Of a DNA stretch of 64,000 nucleotides, positions 33,301-44,165 are shown piece by piece; position 1 is the first letter of the stretch; each line of letters opens with the position of its first letter. The stretch spans positions 1,116,001 to 1,180,000 of the forward strand of contig JAGPXD010000006.1 of assembly GCA_020746995.1 (NCBI GenBank), given 5' to 3'. Origin of the DNA: Plectosphaerella cucumerina. Its lineage: Eukaryota; Ascomycota; Sordariomycetes; Glomerellales; Plectosphaerellaceae. The translations under genes and the position numbers were made by a program. A model generated the notes under the pieces. That model was not told the DNA's origin. It made no database searches and saw only the letters and a program-made list of their open reading frames with translations.

Positions 33301-33859
33301 AGCTGAATGTCTTTTTCATCTTCGGGTATCTGCCGAGAAGCTCAGACAGGAAGCCGGGGATGCGGCTGCCTTCCATAAGATGGTCGGCTTGGAGTCGACC
33401 CAGCGCCGTCAACAGGAGCTGAGGCGGCGCGTTAAGCGACCCAGTGCGTTCGAAAGCTTCAGGTCTATCCTTCCCTCGGTCGTACTGGATTACGCCTCCA
33501 GTTGTCCCGGACGGCTGGCTGACGACGACATCGCCCAGCCGAATGTCATGGCATGACGATGGAGCGCCGCCACCGATCCCAACCATCAGACCGAAGCGGA
33601 TCGACTTGAAGGTGCGCAGCATGTCTTTGGCAACAGTAGCTGCGGGCGTCGTCCCGTAGATCCCAGCAGGCCGGCAGGCGACGACGACATTGTGTCCCGC
33701 GACCTGGCCGAGGACGTAGTTGTTATGGTCTCCCGACGCCTGCTCAACCAGATTTGGGTGGACTTCGTCGACCATTCCTCTGGCGGCGGCCATCTCCAAC
33801 GGGAGCGCGCACACCCAGCCCACCGTATAGTCGTCCGCGTCGAACTGGCGATCCGACAT
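30324..33859 (-). CDS. NLR-like protein: PNP/UDP phosphorylase domain, NACHT ATPase, ankyrin repeats
   Basis: Two exons, 33859-32881 and 32767-30324 (113-nt intron, GTGAGT/ATCAG), give 1,140 aa. Residues 10-310 are a nucleoside-phosphorylase-type domain with PAGIYGTTPAATVA, VGIGGGAPSSCHDIRLGD, FEMEAAGLIQDFPC and GICDYADSHKNK. Residues 365-700 form the NACHT module: Walker A ADPGCGKS at 409-416 and Walker B VICVFDALDEC at 508-518. About eight ankyrin repeats occupy residues 860-1130. This architecture is a fungal NLR used in non-self recognition. In bacterial and some fungal counterparts the N-terminal domain is proposed to cleave ATP, killing or arresting the cell when ankyrins sense a ligand. 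Here the usual VIRGICDY reads VILGICDY, an Arg-to-Leu change. The frame is otherwise intact. Confidence 0.92.
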
Positions 33860-34279
33860 GGTGACACTGGAGCGGCAGAGCGGCTCTTCGAGTTGTGGAC
33901 ACGGCAACCGGCCCGCGGGAATTGGGAGGGTGTCGGTTTCGGAGATCGTTTGGTGCTTGTCGGGAAATCGCGCGATTCAGCTGAAGTTGTTGGTGGTAGG
34001 ACAGGCTGTCCGAATCGCACCACCAAGCATATTACATGTACTGTAGGAGACGCCCAGCAACGGCCTCGCACTCCCACTGGTTCCTCACCAGACCCAATCA
34101 CTAACCACCACGCAGAACCCATCAGCTCCCATCTCTTTGGTCAGTCGCGCCGTCAAGTGACCAACCCGATGACATGAACACCTCGACCTCGCATCGCAGC
34201 CCAACGCTGCCGCTGCTCCTGCTGCTGCCCGGACCTCGGTCTCGCCTCCCACTGGCATGGCCTCCGTGACGCCGCCCAA
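33860..34279. promoter_or_regulatory. Shared divergent promoter of the NLR and F-box genes
   Basis: Only 420 bp separate the two start codons, so the genes must share or abut promoter sequence. An AT-rich patch (34000-34040, ACCAAGCATATTACATG) is the likeliest core element. No specific binding site is recognised. Confidence 0.45.
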
Positions 34280-35950
34280 ATGGCTGCCCGCCTCCCGCCC
34301 GAGACCATAGATCATATTCTCTCGCACGCTCGGACGCCTTTTGGTCTCCCGGAGCAGCCCATCTCTCGCCTGGCCGCCGTGTCTTCGACATGGCGCGCCG
34401 CCGTTGAGCGACGCACCTTTCGCTCCTTGGAGCTCCAGAGCACTTATGAAGACCTGGTCGCCCTCGAGGTTGCGTTCGCTCACTGCTCCCGCCGCGAGCA
34501 CCTCCGCATCCTCCGGTATAGCGTCCTGCTACCTGAGTACCCCATCCGCCGGCGCGAGCGGTACGAGGTTCAGGCAGACCGAGATGCCAACGATGCCGCC
34601 TTCACAGAGGCTCTGCGCGCCCTCTTCGCCATCCTCGCCGGGTGGGAGCAAGAGGACGGCACGGACGCCATGAAAGAGCCCCTTCACATCTCTCTCGATG
34701 CCGTCTACTCTCCCACCGACCGGTATCCCCCAGGGGTGCCCCATGTGCCCACCAGCCGGGAGCAGTGCTCCATCCCAAGTCAGCGTGGCATGCGCTTCTG
34801 GTACTCCTACCTGCGCCTCATCGACGGCGTGAAGCTGCCTAGTGTACGCCGCGTCACGAGCTTCTGCTACCACAAACCCTCTAGCCGCAGGAGACAGCTC
34901 GCGCCTCACACTTTGGTCCAGATCGCCGACGCTTTGCCTGGCTTGACGAGCCTCAGCGGTCATCTCGATGACTCGGAGACGGCACACCCAGCTCTGCGGA
35001 ACATACTCCGCCGTTCTCTGGCTGATGCTCTCGAGGTCTGGGTCGCGCCTACCGGCCTCAAGCACCTGCATTTTCAACTCACGACCCCCCCGATGCGAAA
35101 TCACGCTTGGCAACCGCCGAGGCTGGCCGCGTCAGATGGGTGTGCTGATCCCGCCTCGGACGCCTTACGAAAGGCCACACTGCGGATGTCCAAGCTGACG
35201 TCTCTATATCTGGGCGGCGTGGTGGACGCTTCTCTCCTCTGGCCGCGCGGAGAAGACCTCATCAGCCGGGCCGCCCTCTCGTTGACAGCCCCTTTCTGGC
35301 AAAACCTTACGACGCTGCGAGTTGACTTTGGCATGATGACCCCATCATGCTCATGGTACTTTCGCGCCCCGGCTGGCGTCGTCCCTCCTTTTCCAGAAAG
35401 CGCATCAGAGATGGCGATGCCACCAGGTTACAAGTCCGCCGAACCCTCCACAGAAACGACGTCCATATACCGCTACATCACCAGGCCGAAACCCTCTGGC
35501 CGCCGCCCCGAGCGTATTTTCCGCCTCGTGCCCGATGAGCCGGTGCTGCTGCCGCTGATCGAAGCCTTTGCGCTCGCCTGCGCCCAGATCCCATCTCTCA
35601 ACGCCGCGGCACTATCCACCATGCTGGATGTAGAGCTGTGCGTCGACGACGAAAGAGTGCCCGTCACTTCGAATTGGGGCATCTACTTCGCTGCTCGTGG
35701 CCATCGCTCGCTCTGGGGGGAGGAGTTGGAGGATCAGGGGTGTATGGACGAGGATCTCCGTGTTGCGCGGCTGACGTTTAACACGAAGCAGTGGCAGCCG
35801 ACGCTCGAAGTTCTCAACCTGCTCCGGATGATGCCGAAGCGGGGAGCGCCTCTCGTGGAGGAGCACATAGACCTGTGGGAAAGCTATGAGAGGCCGGCTG
35901 AGATTGCCAAGTGGCCGGCAACCATCGCCATGTGGAGGCCGCCGCAGTGA
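34280..35950 (+). CDS. F-box-like domain protein
   Basis: Single exon, 556 aa, start in CCCAAATGG. Residues 3-50 fit a degenerate F-box: LPPETIDHILSHA, then ISRLAAVSSTWRAAVERRTF, the usual Leu-Pro start and Trp/Arg end. The remaining 500 residues are a long domain without WD40 or clear leucine-rich repeats, containing short strands such as LTSLYLGGVVD and LTTLRVDFGM spaced like irregular LRRs, and the ending IDLWESYERPAEIAKW. Many filamentous-fungal genomes contain families of such F-box proteins with variable C termini, presumably SCF ubiquitin-ligase adaptors whose targets are unknown. It is intronless and divergent from the NLR. Confidence 0.8.
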   Translation: MAARLPPETIDHILSHARTPFGLPEQPISRLAAVSSTWRAAVERRTFRSLELQSTYEDLVALEVAFAHCSRREHLRILRYSVLLPEYPIRRRERYEVQADRDANDAAFTEALRALFAILAGWEQEDGTDAMKEPLHISLDAVYSPTDRYPPGVPHVPTSREQCSIPSQRGMRFWYSYLRLIDGVKLPSVRRVTSFCYHKPSSRRRQLAPHTLVQIADALPGLTSLSGHLDDSETAHPALRNILRRSLADALEVWVAPTGLKHLHFQLTTPPMRNHAWQPPRLAASDGCADPASDALRKATLRMSKLTSLYLGGVVDASLLWPRGEDLISRAALSLTAPFWQNLTTLRVDFGMMTPSCSWYFRAPAGVVPPFPESASEMAMPPGYKSAEPSTETTSIYRYITRPKPSGRRPERIFRLVPDEPVLLPLIEAFALACAQIPSLNAAALSTMLDVELCVDDERVPVTSNWGIYFAARGHRSLWGEELEDQGCMDEDLRVARLTFNTKQWQPTLEVLNLLRMMPKRGAPLVEEHIDLWESYERPAEIAKWPATIAMWRPPQ

Positions 35951-36203
35951 TTCTGGCAAGTCGAAGTTTGTGTAGTAGCATGTCGTGTTTATTCGACTAC
36001 ATATCGTAATTTATCACAGGCTGCCGTCCACCGCAGGTGTGCAGACTCTGCCGGCTGGCTGCGGTACTGGTCAGTTCGGGTGCGGCGGACAAACCGGCGG
36101 GACCTACTTTGGCGCCCCTTCTACCCAGACGTGTGCTCTACCAGATGTGCACCATGTATCCCTTGAAAACTCCAAATCCATTTCTTTTGCATCTGCCCCA
36201 CGC

Positions 36204-37339
36204 CTAGATGATCCTGCCCTCCGGGTCCAGCCTGTCCATCAGGTCCATCGACTTCTCGTACATGGTGAACACCAACCCACCGCTCACCACCAGACGGGCC
36301 AAGCGCGGCAGCGCACCGCTCCAGAAGGTCAAGACGCCCTCCTGCTTGAAGATGAGCGCAGCGCAGCGGGCGCTGTTGCCGTACTGCGCGCGGGCCTCGA
36401 TGCTCTGCATGCGCGTCTTGATGGTGTCGAGGGGCTGGGTGACGTAAACGGTGATGAGGCCGGCGAGGCCGCCCATGGCAAAGGTGCCGGCGGCGCCGAG
36501 CTTCTCGCCGGGAGCCGTGTACGACTCGGCGAGCTGCTTGAGCATGTTGTAGGCGCCGAAGCGGGTGGCCGAGTTGGCGGCCTGGCGGGCCGTGGTGGGG
36601 ACGAAGCCCTGGAAGAAGCCGCGGAGGCCGCGCTCGCGGGCGATGATGGGGACGGCGCTGAGGAAGCCGCGCATGCGGGGCTTGGGGGACTTGCGGTCGT
36701 CGATGCTGGGGGGAGGAAGTTAGCCTTGGTTTTGAGAAATGGGGGTTAGGGGAGAGGGCGCACAGCGTCGTCTTGATGCTCTCAAAGGGCGTCACGGCCA
36801 GGGCTGACTCGGTGACACCAGCGCCGAAGCCGGCGATGACGGTCTTGGGTCCGGAGATCTTGCCGTCGGCATCGGATAGGAGGGCCTTGTACTGATCAAA
36901 GGCGACGAAGCCTGGCGCATGTTAGAGGGGTGCCGAGGGGGTGTAGATGACGGAGGACGCACGGATTCCGGCCTTGAGAGAGTTGCCGATGATCAGGGTG
37001 GTGCACCCGGCGTACCACTGCTTGCCGAATGGTGGCCATGGCAGCTTCTGGCCGTTAGGCAGGTGCCTGTTCAGCTGTGACCGTGTCTTGGCGACTGGGG
37101 AGTCATGTTAGACGGGGGTAGAGGAGAGGAGGGTCGGAGAGGGCGGACGTACACTCGGCGGGGTATGTGATGGCTGTAGGGCGGAGTATGTTAGCTGGAG
37201 TCATCTATGGGTGGGAAAGGGGCAGGCTGGACTGACCAATTTCGACGGCGCCGGCGGTCGAACCGGCGATGATGGACCGCAGGACGGTAGTCCTCGGCGT
37301 CGAGGGCTTCGAGTCCTCCTTTGCGGCGGCGGAGGCCAT
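36204..37339 (-). CDS. CTP1: Mitochondrial tricarboxylate (citrate) carrier
   Basis: Five exons, 37339-37237, 37173-37153, 37094-36963, 36911-36764 and 36705-36204, give 301 aa, the standard size for this carrier. Exon 2 is a 21-nt micro-exon coding AITYPAE. The three mitochondrial-carrier signatures are present: YPAEFAKTR (repeat 1, completed across two splices), VTPFESIKTTL (repeat 2) and TQPLDTIKTRMQ (repeat 3), each followed by a Gly-containing loop. KTTLIDDRKSPKPR and FRFGAYN-like SATRFGAYNML blocks identify the citrate group rather than the dicarboxylate group. It exchanges citrate for malate or isocitrate across the inner membrane and feeds cytosolic acetyl-CoA synthesis. A (CGG)7 tract lies in its leader. 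Confidence 0.92.
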
Positions 37340-38160
37340 TGTGACGGGTTGAGGTCGACGTGCGGTGGCGACGGCGGCGGCGGCGGCGGCGGCAGTGGCA
37401 GGTGGGCAGCGGTGGTTAGGAATCTGTCGTCGTCGTCGTCGGCCGACCGAGGTGTCGTCGTCGTGGGGTGGGTGCGGTTGAGGTCGAGGACGAGCTTCGG
37501 AGCTCCAGAAAATCGCGAATGGACTGTCGTCACGGCACGTCAATTGGCGGCCGACGCCGCTGCACGGGTCCTGCGCCAAGGTCGCTGTGCCGAGCGTCGG
37601 AGCAGCGGGTCAGGTACCGCCGGGTACATTTAGGTAATCACGGCCGCGGCATTGCCTGACCGACAACTTGAACTGGAGATCGTGACCTGCTTCTCTCAGA
37701 GCATCATGTTGTCCATCACGTCCCCGGCGACGAACAAATCAACGCCCTTCAATCCACGCGGTGTTGAACTTTCCATCTTCGTTCTGGCCTTCGTAGCCCC
37801 CATGGGTGTTCACGCAAGGTCCTCATGCACTTCGCCCGGTCCATTTCCACATGTTCCAACCTCACGTTGTCCGCCATCCCAGTCCGAGCATCGTTCGGAC
37901 GAACCGTCGTTGACTGCTTGCCTGACCCGGAAGATCACCAACACTGAGGTGGCCTCATAAGAACTTGATTGCTTTCACCCGCGTGCCACCGTAGGACAGA
38001 GGTGATGGTCATGCTTTACTACGCTCGGGGCATCACATCGTTTCGTCGTTACAATCATTGACTCCGTCATGCCGCAGCCAATTCATCCTGTCTGCTGGAA
38101 GTTTGCCTGCATGGTGTTTAACCCAAGGGTGTTCAGTCAATACGACTTTTGTTTTTCTTC
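37340..38160. other. Intergenic region, no supported gene
   Basis: The stretch nearest 37339 is the leader and promoter of the citrate carrier, including a (CGG)7 tract and a CGTCGT run. The remainder, up to the stop of the SAT4 gene at 38161, shows no gene. Confidence 0.4.
37372..37392 (-). repeat. (CGG)7 microsatellite in the citrate-carrier 5' leader
   Basis: Seven perfect CGG units ending 33 bp upstream of the carrier ATG; in the transcript it reads as GCC-type triplets. A nearby (GTC)n run at 37427-37440 repeats the pattern. Confidence 0.75.
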
Positions 38161-39436
38161 TCACCTTCTGTCCATAGATTGGGAGCTGTTGATCTCGTAG
38201 CTCGCAGCGCCGTACAGATCATTTCTGCTCTTGCTGGACTGGGAATTGCAGTGTGGAAGACTGTGTCCCGTTTCGTGTGTCCTGGCGCCGGCCGAAGTTT
38301 CTGATGCCAACACGTGGTGTGGAAGCCATGGCGACTTTTTGGGCATCCGTGCAGTGAATGCAGAGAGAACAATCGTGCCGAGGGGTCGTAATGTCGCGAG
38401 GCAGGCGCAAGTGATGCCACAGCAAAGCTCGCCAATTGACCATCCGGCGGCCTCGACGTTGACCCAGGTGAAATCTTCGGTTAGCCTCAGGAATTTGAGG
38501 CGAACGACGGATATCGAAACCGTTCTGGATCAAACTTGTTAGATATCGAGGCCCATTGACAAGCACTAGTCAGGGTAGGCACTTACAAGAAGCCAAGACA
38601 GAAGATGCCGAGCAGAATGATCTTCTGCCCTCGTGCCAAGGTCAGCTTACCGACAATGGGGAGGGGGAGGACGAGGACTATAACATCTGTGATGATGTTG
38701 CCCGCGCCATTGATATACCACGTTGGGTAGCTGGGGATGCAATTGCCTTTGACAGTCCTGTCCCAAAAGGCGGCAATCGGAATGCAGACCATCATCAGCA
38801 GGAGGATCTGTGATACGCTCCAGCAGAAAACGATGACTGTGGCAGCGATCATGACCTTTCGATAACGTTGCACTGCTAGCGAGAGCACACGCCAGTATTG
38901 GAAGAGGAACGTCATCTTGACCGCCATGAGGGAGGCATTGTAGAAGATGACGGAAACGTAAAAGGTCTGAAGAGGGTGTATCGTTAGTCGAGTCCAGGAC
39001 GATGAGACAGCTGGTCGGCATAACGAGCCTTGAGGTAGCGCTCGATCGTTGCGCTGTCGAGAAAGTAGACACGAGTGCCAAGACCATTGACCGTGTCTGC
39101 CATGGAGACCCGGAATTAGCAATCGACACACTACAATGACGAAATAGAAGTCCACGGATCTTTCAGACTTACTGTAGGCAACACAGAATCCACAAGCAAA
39201 GATTAGAAGCTTCACGGGTTCAGTATGGCGTGATGGATAGACCCAAAAATTCGAGTAGAACCCACAAACGCAACTACTGCCGTATAATCGTCGAGTTTGA
39301 ATTGCCGGAGGATAACAGCTCTCGTGTATACTCGAAGGGCGACCGTGATGAAGGCGACCGTCAGGGTAAATGCTGTGACTCCGATGATGACGCCCTTTCG
39401 CGAATCGTGCGGATCCGCGCCAGGAGGAACCTCCAT
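38161..39436 (-). CDS. SAT4-family rhodopsin-domain integral membrane protein
   Basis: Five exons, 39436-39266, 39209-39173, 39096-39029, 38966-38587 and 38524-38161, give 339 aa. Intron 3 (39028-38967) has no GT donor that keeps frame; the only consistent splice is GC-AG (AAG|GCTCGT) with a good CTAAC branch site. Family blocks: MEVPPGADPHDSRKG, LRVYTRAVILRQFKLDDYT, FYVSVIFYNASLMAVK, CIPIAAFWD, CIPSYPTWYINGAGNIITD, LPLPIVGKLTL, WSIGELCCGITCACLATLRPL. Seven TM helices are expected. These fungal-specific plasma-membrane proteins are of mostly unknown function; some act as GPCR-like receptors for surface cues. The C-terminal 60 residues are polar. The start could also be 21 codons upstream. Confidence 0.82.
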
Positions 39437-40747
39437 CCTCGCAGACGCAGCATGTATTGTATGCGTATGCAGTATCATGCAGGCCACGGTTCGGAGCAAA
39501 ATCCCGTTTCACGACGTCGGGGCGCAGCCGAGGCTGGATGTGGGAGGTCTCATGGCTTTATTGTTGAGGGGTCTGGCCGCTTCCGGCAAAGGTTCATGTT
39601 GGGCCCAGGGCTAGAAGGATAACATAATCTAGGCACTGGCGCGAAGTTGTCTGACTTCTTGGCCGACGCATCCGTGCCGGATTTGGTTCGTTCTGTGGAC
39701 GGAAGCGAGACACGCTGCTGATTGTGGTTAGAACTCGAGGTGTTGAACCCTTCAGCTGGTATCATGACATGAGAAAGCTGGCATGGAGGCTGACGAGGCT
39801 GGGCCCAGCCCAGGCAACCGGGAAACATACAGCCCGTCAGTGGCCGCCCGTGCGGCCACTCGGAAAGGGGGCCGGGCAGTGTCAGTGTCAATCCAGGTGA
39901 GTCCGTCGCCGATAGAGTGGTACGAGATCTCAGTGGAATGTGGCGATGTGACTGTGGCACGTGGCCAGTCCCAGCCAGCTGGCAGTACAACCCTGCCACT
40001 GTCAGGCCTCGACCTCGACACGGGCTCCCGTCCAACCTCCATCACGAAGACGGACCTCAGTTCCAACCTCCAACTCAACCCAACCCAAGGCTCGCCACCG
40101 TCCAATGTCGGCCTCCCAGGCTCGCAGCTCGCAAAGCACAGCACATCAAGGCACTCACCCCTCTCAATCAGGAAACTCTTGGTCGTCCTAGCGACCTAGC
40201 GCCCTCGGCAAATGGTCCCGACTCGCCCATCGTCAACCTGAAGTGGCATGCTCTGGCCGGCCCCGTTTCATCTGATCCTCTCATCGCCACCCATGGATCG
40301 ACATACCCAGCGAGCAGGACCTGGTCTGGCGGGCCACTGAAACCAGCCGTCGCTCTGGTTCCCGCTGCTGCGACGGGCACCCCCAGGCCCCCTTCCCACC
40401 TTGCGGCATCGAAACGGCCTCAGTCAAGCCACCGCCGGGCAGACAGACGACAAAGTTGAGATGGCCTCGCCCACCCCCCCTCGGAGCACTGGCGCCTCTG
40501 CTCGCGCTGGCAGAGCACCGGTAGTGCCGGGCTCGTCCGGACACGCAGGCGCAGGGCACTTCTCGAACTTGTCCCCCCGGATTCTCTACCTGAAGGGGAT
40601 CATCGCCATGTCATCTTGTCGTCCGCAACAACATCCTCCGTCAACAGCAACTGCATCCATCTCCACGACCGGCAGTAGATCCTCGCATCCCCGGGCCCTC
40701 GAGGCATCGTGCATGTCAACCTCAGCGCCACCATCACCGTCGTCACC
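39437..40747. other. Divergent promoter region, no supported gene
   Basis: About 1.3 kb between diverging genes. The frames at 39783-40459 are Pro/Ser/Thr-rich with no motif and look like GC-bias openings. The last 200 bases are a CT-rich leader. Confidence 0.4.
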
Positions 40748-42535
40748 ATGGGCCCCCGCACCACGGCTCCCGGCAAAGCCCACTACCTCTATGTCGTCTT
40801 CCGCGCCGTGTTGACCCTCGTCAACCACATCGGCCTCGCGAGCCTGCTCTACTTTTTCGCCATTCTGTCCTTGGCAGGCGTTCGCGGCATCGCCCACCCG
40901 GTCTCCATCACCATTCTCGTCGCTGGCCTCGTCGAGATCCTCTTCTACCTCGCCTGGTTCCTGCCCTACCAGGCCTACCGTCAGAGTCCCGGACCTCAGC
41001 CAGTGCCCCTGACCCGCGTCCTCCGGAGGCAGCTCTTCGACCGCGCCGTGAACTTCTGCCATGATCCCGAGCTATTCCTCCGCGGCTGGTTCGACAAGGC
41101 GCACATGGACGATATTCGCGTCGAGAACGTCAAGGAGTGGCTGGCCTGGGCCCTCTTTGATCGCGAGAGCGACTATGCTGAAGATGACCCTGAGCTCAAC
41201 GAATACATCGCCGAGTTCGAGGAGCGTGGCGGCGTCAAGATCAAGCAGGGCACCGGCGATGCCGAGTCTATCCGCCTGTCCTTTGACCCCGTCGTCATGC
41301 GCCATCGCAGCCTTCTCTTCTATACGGTTCGTCCATTCTCCCTTGTCCTCATCCACCCACACCTGTCTGACCCCATCTAGGGCGTCGGCCTCCTCGATGC
41401 CGTCACAACCATTGCCCTGCTGGCGAAAGGCTTCAAGTACTACCGCCAGCCCCGCTCCTCCTTCTTCACCACCTACCCGTTCCGCTTCAAGACGCTCGTC
41501 TTCCCCAACGAGTCGCCCTACGCTGGTCTCTCGTACTTCTACCGCCCACACACGTCCAAGGAGAAGCGTCCCATCGTGCTCCTCCACGGTGCCGGCGTCG
41601 GCCTTTTGGCCTACATCCCCTGGCTCGCCTCCATACCCCCAGACGTCGGCGTCCTTGTCGTCGAGTTCCTAGCCATCTCCAGCCGCATCACAGCGCCGCT
41701 GCCGACCACTAAGGAACTCGTAGGGGGCATTGCCACAATCATCGGGAACCACTACAACAAGGTCGATGGGTCCGACGAGTTCGTCCTTGTCTCCCACTCC
41801 TTCGGTAGCCTGATGCTCTCTCCCCTTCTGCAGCGTCCCGACGTCGCCTCACGTGTAGCATCGCTCGTCGTCGTCGACCCCCTGCCGTTCCTCATCCACC
41901 TCCCCGACCTGACCTACAACCTAACCCGCCGCAAGCCTCGCCTAAGCCACCCAAATGACTGGCGCATGCGTTTCTTTGCCACCGACCCAAACGTTTCCTA
42001 CACCTTTGCCCGCCGCTTCTGCTGGCACGACTTTGTTCTCTGGACAGAGCAGCTCCAGGGGCGTCGTACGACCGTCATCTTGGGCGGCGAGGATGGTCTC
42101 ATCAACGCAGATGCTGTCGCGAGCTACATCTACTACGGCGACCTCAAGTTCGCGCGCGAGGATCGTCGAGAGTGGCGCACCACGCCCGGCCGCTGGACCG
42201 GCCAGGAGGAGCTGGCCCTCTACTACCTCGACGGCCTGGACCACTGCGAATCCATCCTCCACCCCGTCGGCAGGGCTGCCCTGGCAAAGGTCGTCGGCGC
42301 CTACTGCGAGAGGAGCATTACCTGGACCTCGCGCTTCGCCGAGGAGATCAAGCTCGGCGACGTGACGAGTCCCATAAGCCCTGTCACCAGATCACCAGAG
42401 ATGAGCGAGCCGGGCATCGGCGTCGCCCGGACCTCCGAGGACGCCCGCCCGTTGACTACGCGAGATACCCTGGCGAGCAGCGCCGTCTTTACGAGATACT
42501 CGGAAACCTCGAGAGTTTCCAGAGGGCTGCGGTGA
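40748..42535 (+). CDS. Alpha/beta hydrolase with N-terminal membrane helices
   Basis: Two exons, 40748-41326 and 41381-42535 (54-nt intron, GTTCGT/TCTAG), give 577 aa; the ATG sits in CACCATGG. Two hydrophobic helices at about 20-50 and 55-80 (LASLLYFFAILSL, SITILVAGLVEILFYLAWF) anchor the protein. The hydrolase core shows the oxyanion strand PIVLLHGAGVG, the nucleophile elbow LVSHSFGSLM (Ser-His-Ser-Phe-Gly, with the first Gly of GxSxG replaced by Ser), an acid in ILGGEDGLIN and the catalytic His in LDGLDHCESI. The reaction could be lipid or ester hydrolysis at a membrane; the substrate is unknown. The C-terminal 60 residues are disordered. Convergent with the methyltransferase gene. Confidence 0.85.
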
Positions 42536-42787
42536 AGCTTTGTCATTTTTCAATATTCTGATACTGATAGCATGGTGTTTGGAGTTGTGGGGGATTTGTC
42601 CTTCAGCGGGAGCCACCTTCCTGGCGTTGGCGGCTGATTTCCAAATTGTCCTTTTTGAAGACAGACAGACCAGAGGTACATTAGATAGATCAACTTCTGC
42701 ATCGCCTATTACTCGTTGACTGAAGTGAACTGGGCCCTTGCTACTGTCTCCCTCGGTCACATGGAATTGCTTCCATACCCGGCCTCT
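42536..42787. other. Convergent 3' spacer
   Basis: A 252-bp spacer between the stop codons of two converging genes; nothing beyond 3' UTR composition is seen. Confidence 0.4.
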
Positions 42788-43590
42788 TCACTCCGTCGGG
42801 GCGTCTGTCAGGGGCACATACCGCACCCCAAAGAGCCTCTTCTTCTCCAAGCTCCCGTCAGCCTTTTTGTCAACAGCCCACACATACTGATTCCCATCCT
42901 CGCCTTCCACCGGGATAAACAGCCTACACATCAAATCAGCACTGTCATCAACTCACAAACCTCAAAAACTCACCTCCCCGGCGCCCTCAACTGATCCAGC
43001 AACTCCTGATGCATCGTCACAGCCGCAGCCCCAACATGAATAGCATCCCACCCCTCCTCCGCCCCGTCCTCCCTCCACCCCTTCCGTCCATCCCCAACAC
43101 GGAACCTCACTCTTCCACTCGCCAGCAGCTCCCTCCCCTCCTCGCTCTTCCCCATATTCCCCTCCCCTAGAGCGCGGAGGGCATCGATATGCTCCAACCC
43201 CACAACGACGCCTTTCGGCCCCGCGAGCTCGGCGAGGACGTGTGTAAGATAGCCGGAGCCGGAACCGACGTCTAGCACGCGCGGGGCGGGGCGGTCGGGC
43301 GTGGGAGAGACGAAGGAGAGGAGGGAGCCGGCGGCGGTGGCGTGCATGTGCGGAGCGGAGATTGTGGCGCGGTGGCCGATGGATTGAGGGTTGTCGGCGT
43401 AGGGGGATCGGGGGGCGTAGTGGGCGCGGTCGACCTGTGATGAAGTGTGAGGGGTGCATGGCAGGGAAGGGGAAGGGGGATGACGTGCGGTGAGGAAGGC
43501 GTCTTTGACGCGTTGGTCGGTGATGAGTTTGTTGCGCCAGAGGTTTTCGATGAGTTCGCGGTTGGAGGCTCCGCTGCTGCGCCAGGCCAT
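42788..43590 (-). CDS. Protein-L-isoaspartate O-methyltransferase
   Basis: Three exons, 43590-43489, 43434-42974 and 42923-42788, give 232 aa, close to the 227 of animal PCMT. The enzyme uses S-adenosylmethionine to methylate isoaspartyl residues and start their repair. Landmarks: MAWRSSGASNRELIENL start, VDRAHYAP, NPQSIGHRATISAPHMHA, SAM-binding VLDVGSGSGYLTHVLAEL, AIHVGAAA and a final KKRLFGVRYVPL. Intron 1 (43488-43435, 54 nt) has a GC donor (ACC|GCACGT) and a CACAG acceptor. It is a multiple of three without stop, so unspliced transcripts would insert 18 residues between AFLT and VDRAHY, where relatives are contiguous. Expected in cytosol and nucleus. Confidence 0.92.
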
Positions 43591-44165
43591 GGTGAAGAGG
43601 GGGGTGGTGAGTTGGAGGGAGGGATAGTGGCGCTATCAGGCTGTGAGGGATGTAGAGCACTGAGGCTACCTTTGGTTTAAAATGTAATGATGAAGGGTGT
43701 AAGGGTAAAGGAATAAGTTAGTCTCATCAGGTAGGAACGTTGGTAGTCAAAATAGGGCTTTGAGTAGGTTGACGTGGATGATGCAGGTGGCATGCGGGTG
43801 CGAGGTGAGGGGATGTCACCGTTGAGATCGGCCGGAGCTGAGGCCGCACCGATCCCGTACTACTAAGCTTGCTTCCCCGCCACCTATGCCTCCGTGGTGT
43901 CGATCCGCTCGGTACATCACACTTTCCAGGACAATTGCATACCAGCACATAGATGGGAGAGATAAAGCCCTCAGAGGGGTAATATGCCGCTGGATGCTCG
44001 CGCAGAGTCGCCCAGCAGGATCCGAGTCTTCTGACTCTAACAAGATATATGAGACAGGCCGCCAGGCCGTCGTGCTCCCGAGCATATGGTCGGAGACGCA
44101 TTAAAACATAAAAGTAACCGTCAACGCCGCCACCGTGTATCCAAAATCCAATCCCATCCATCCGC
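43591..44165. other. Intergenic region between two minus-strand genes
   Basis: A 575-bp spacer holding the promoter of the methyltransferase and the 3' end of the Bsd2-like gene. No gene or repeat is seen. Confidence 0.4.
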
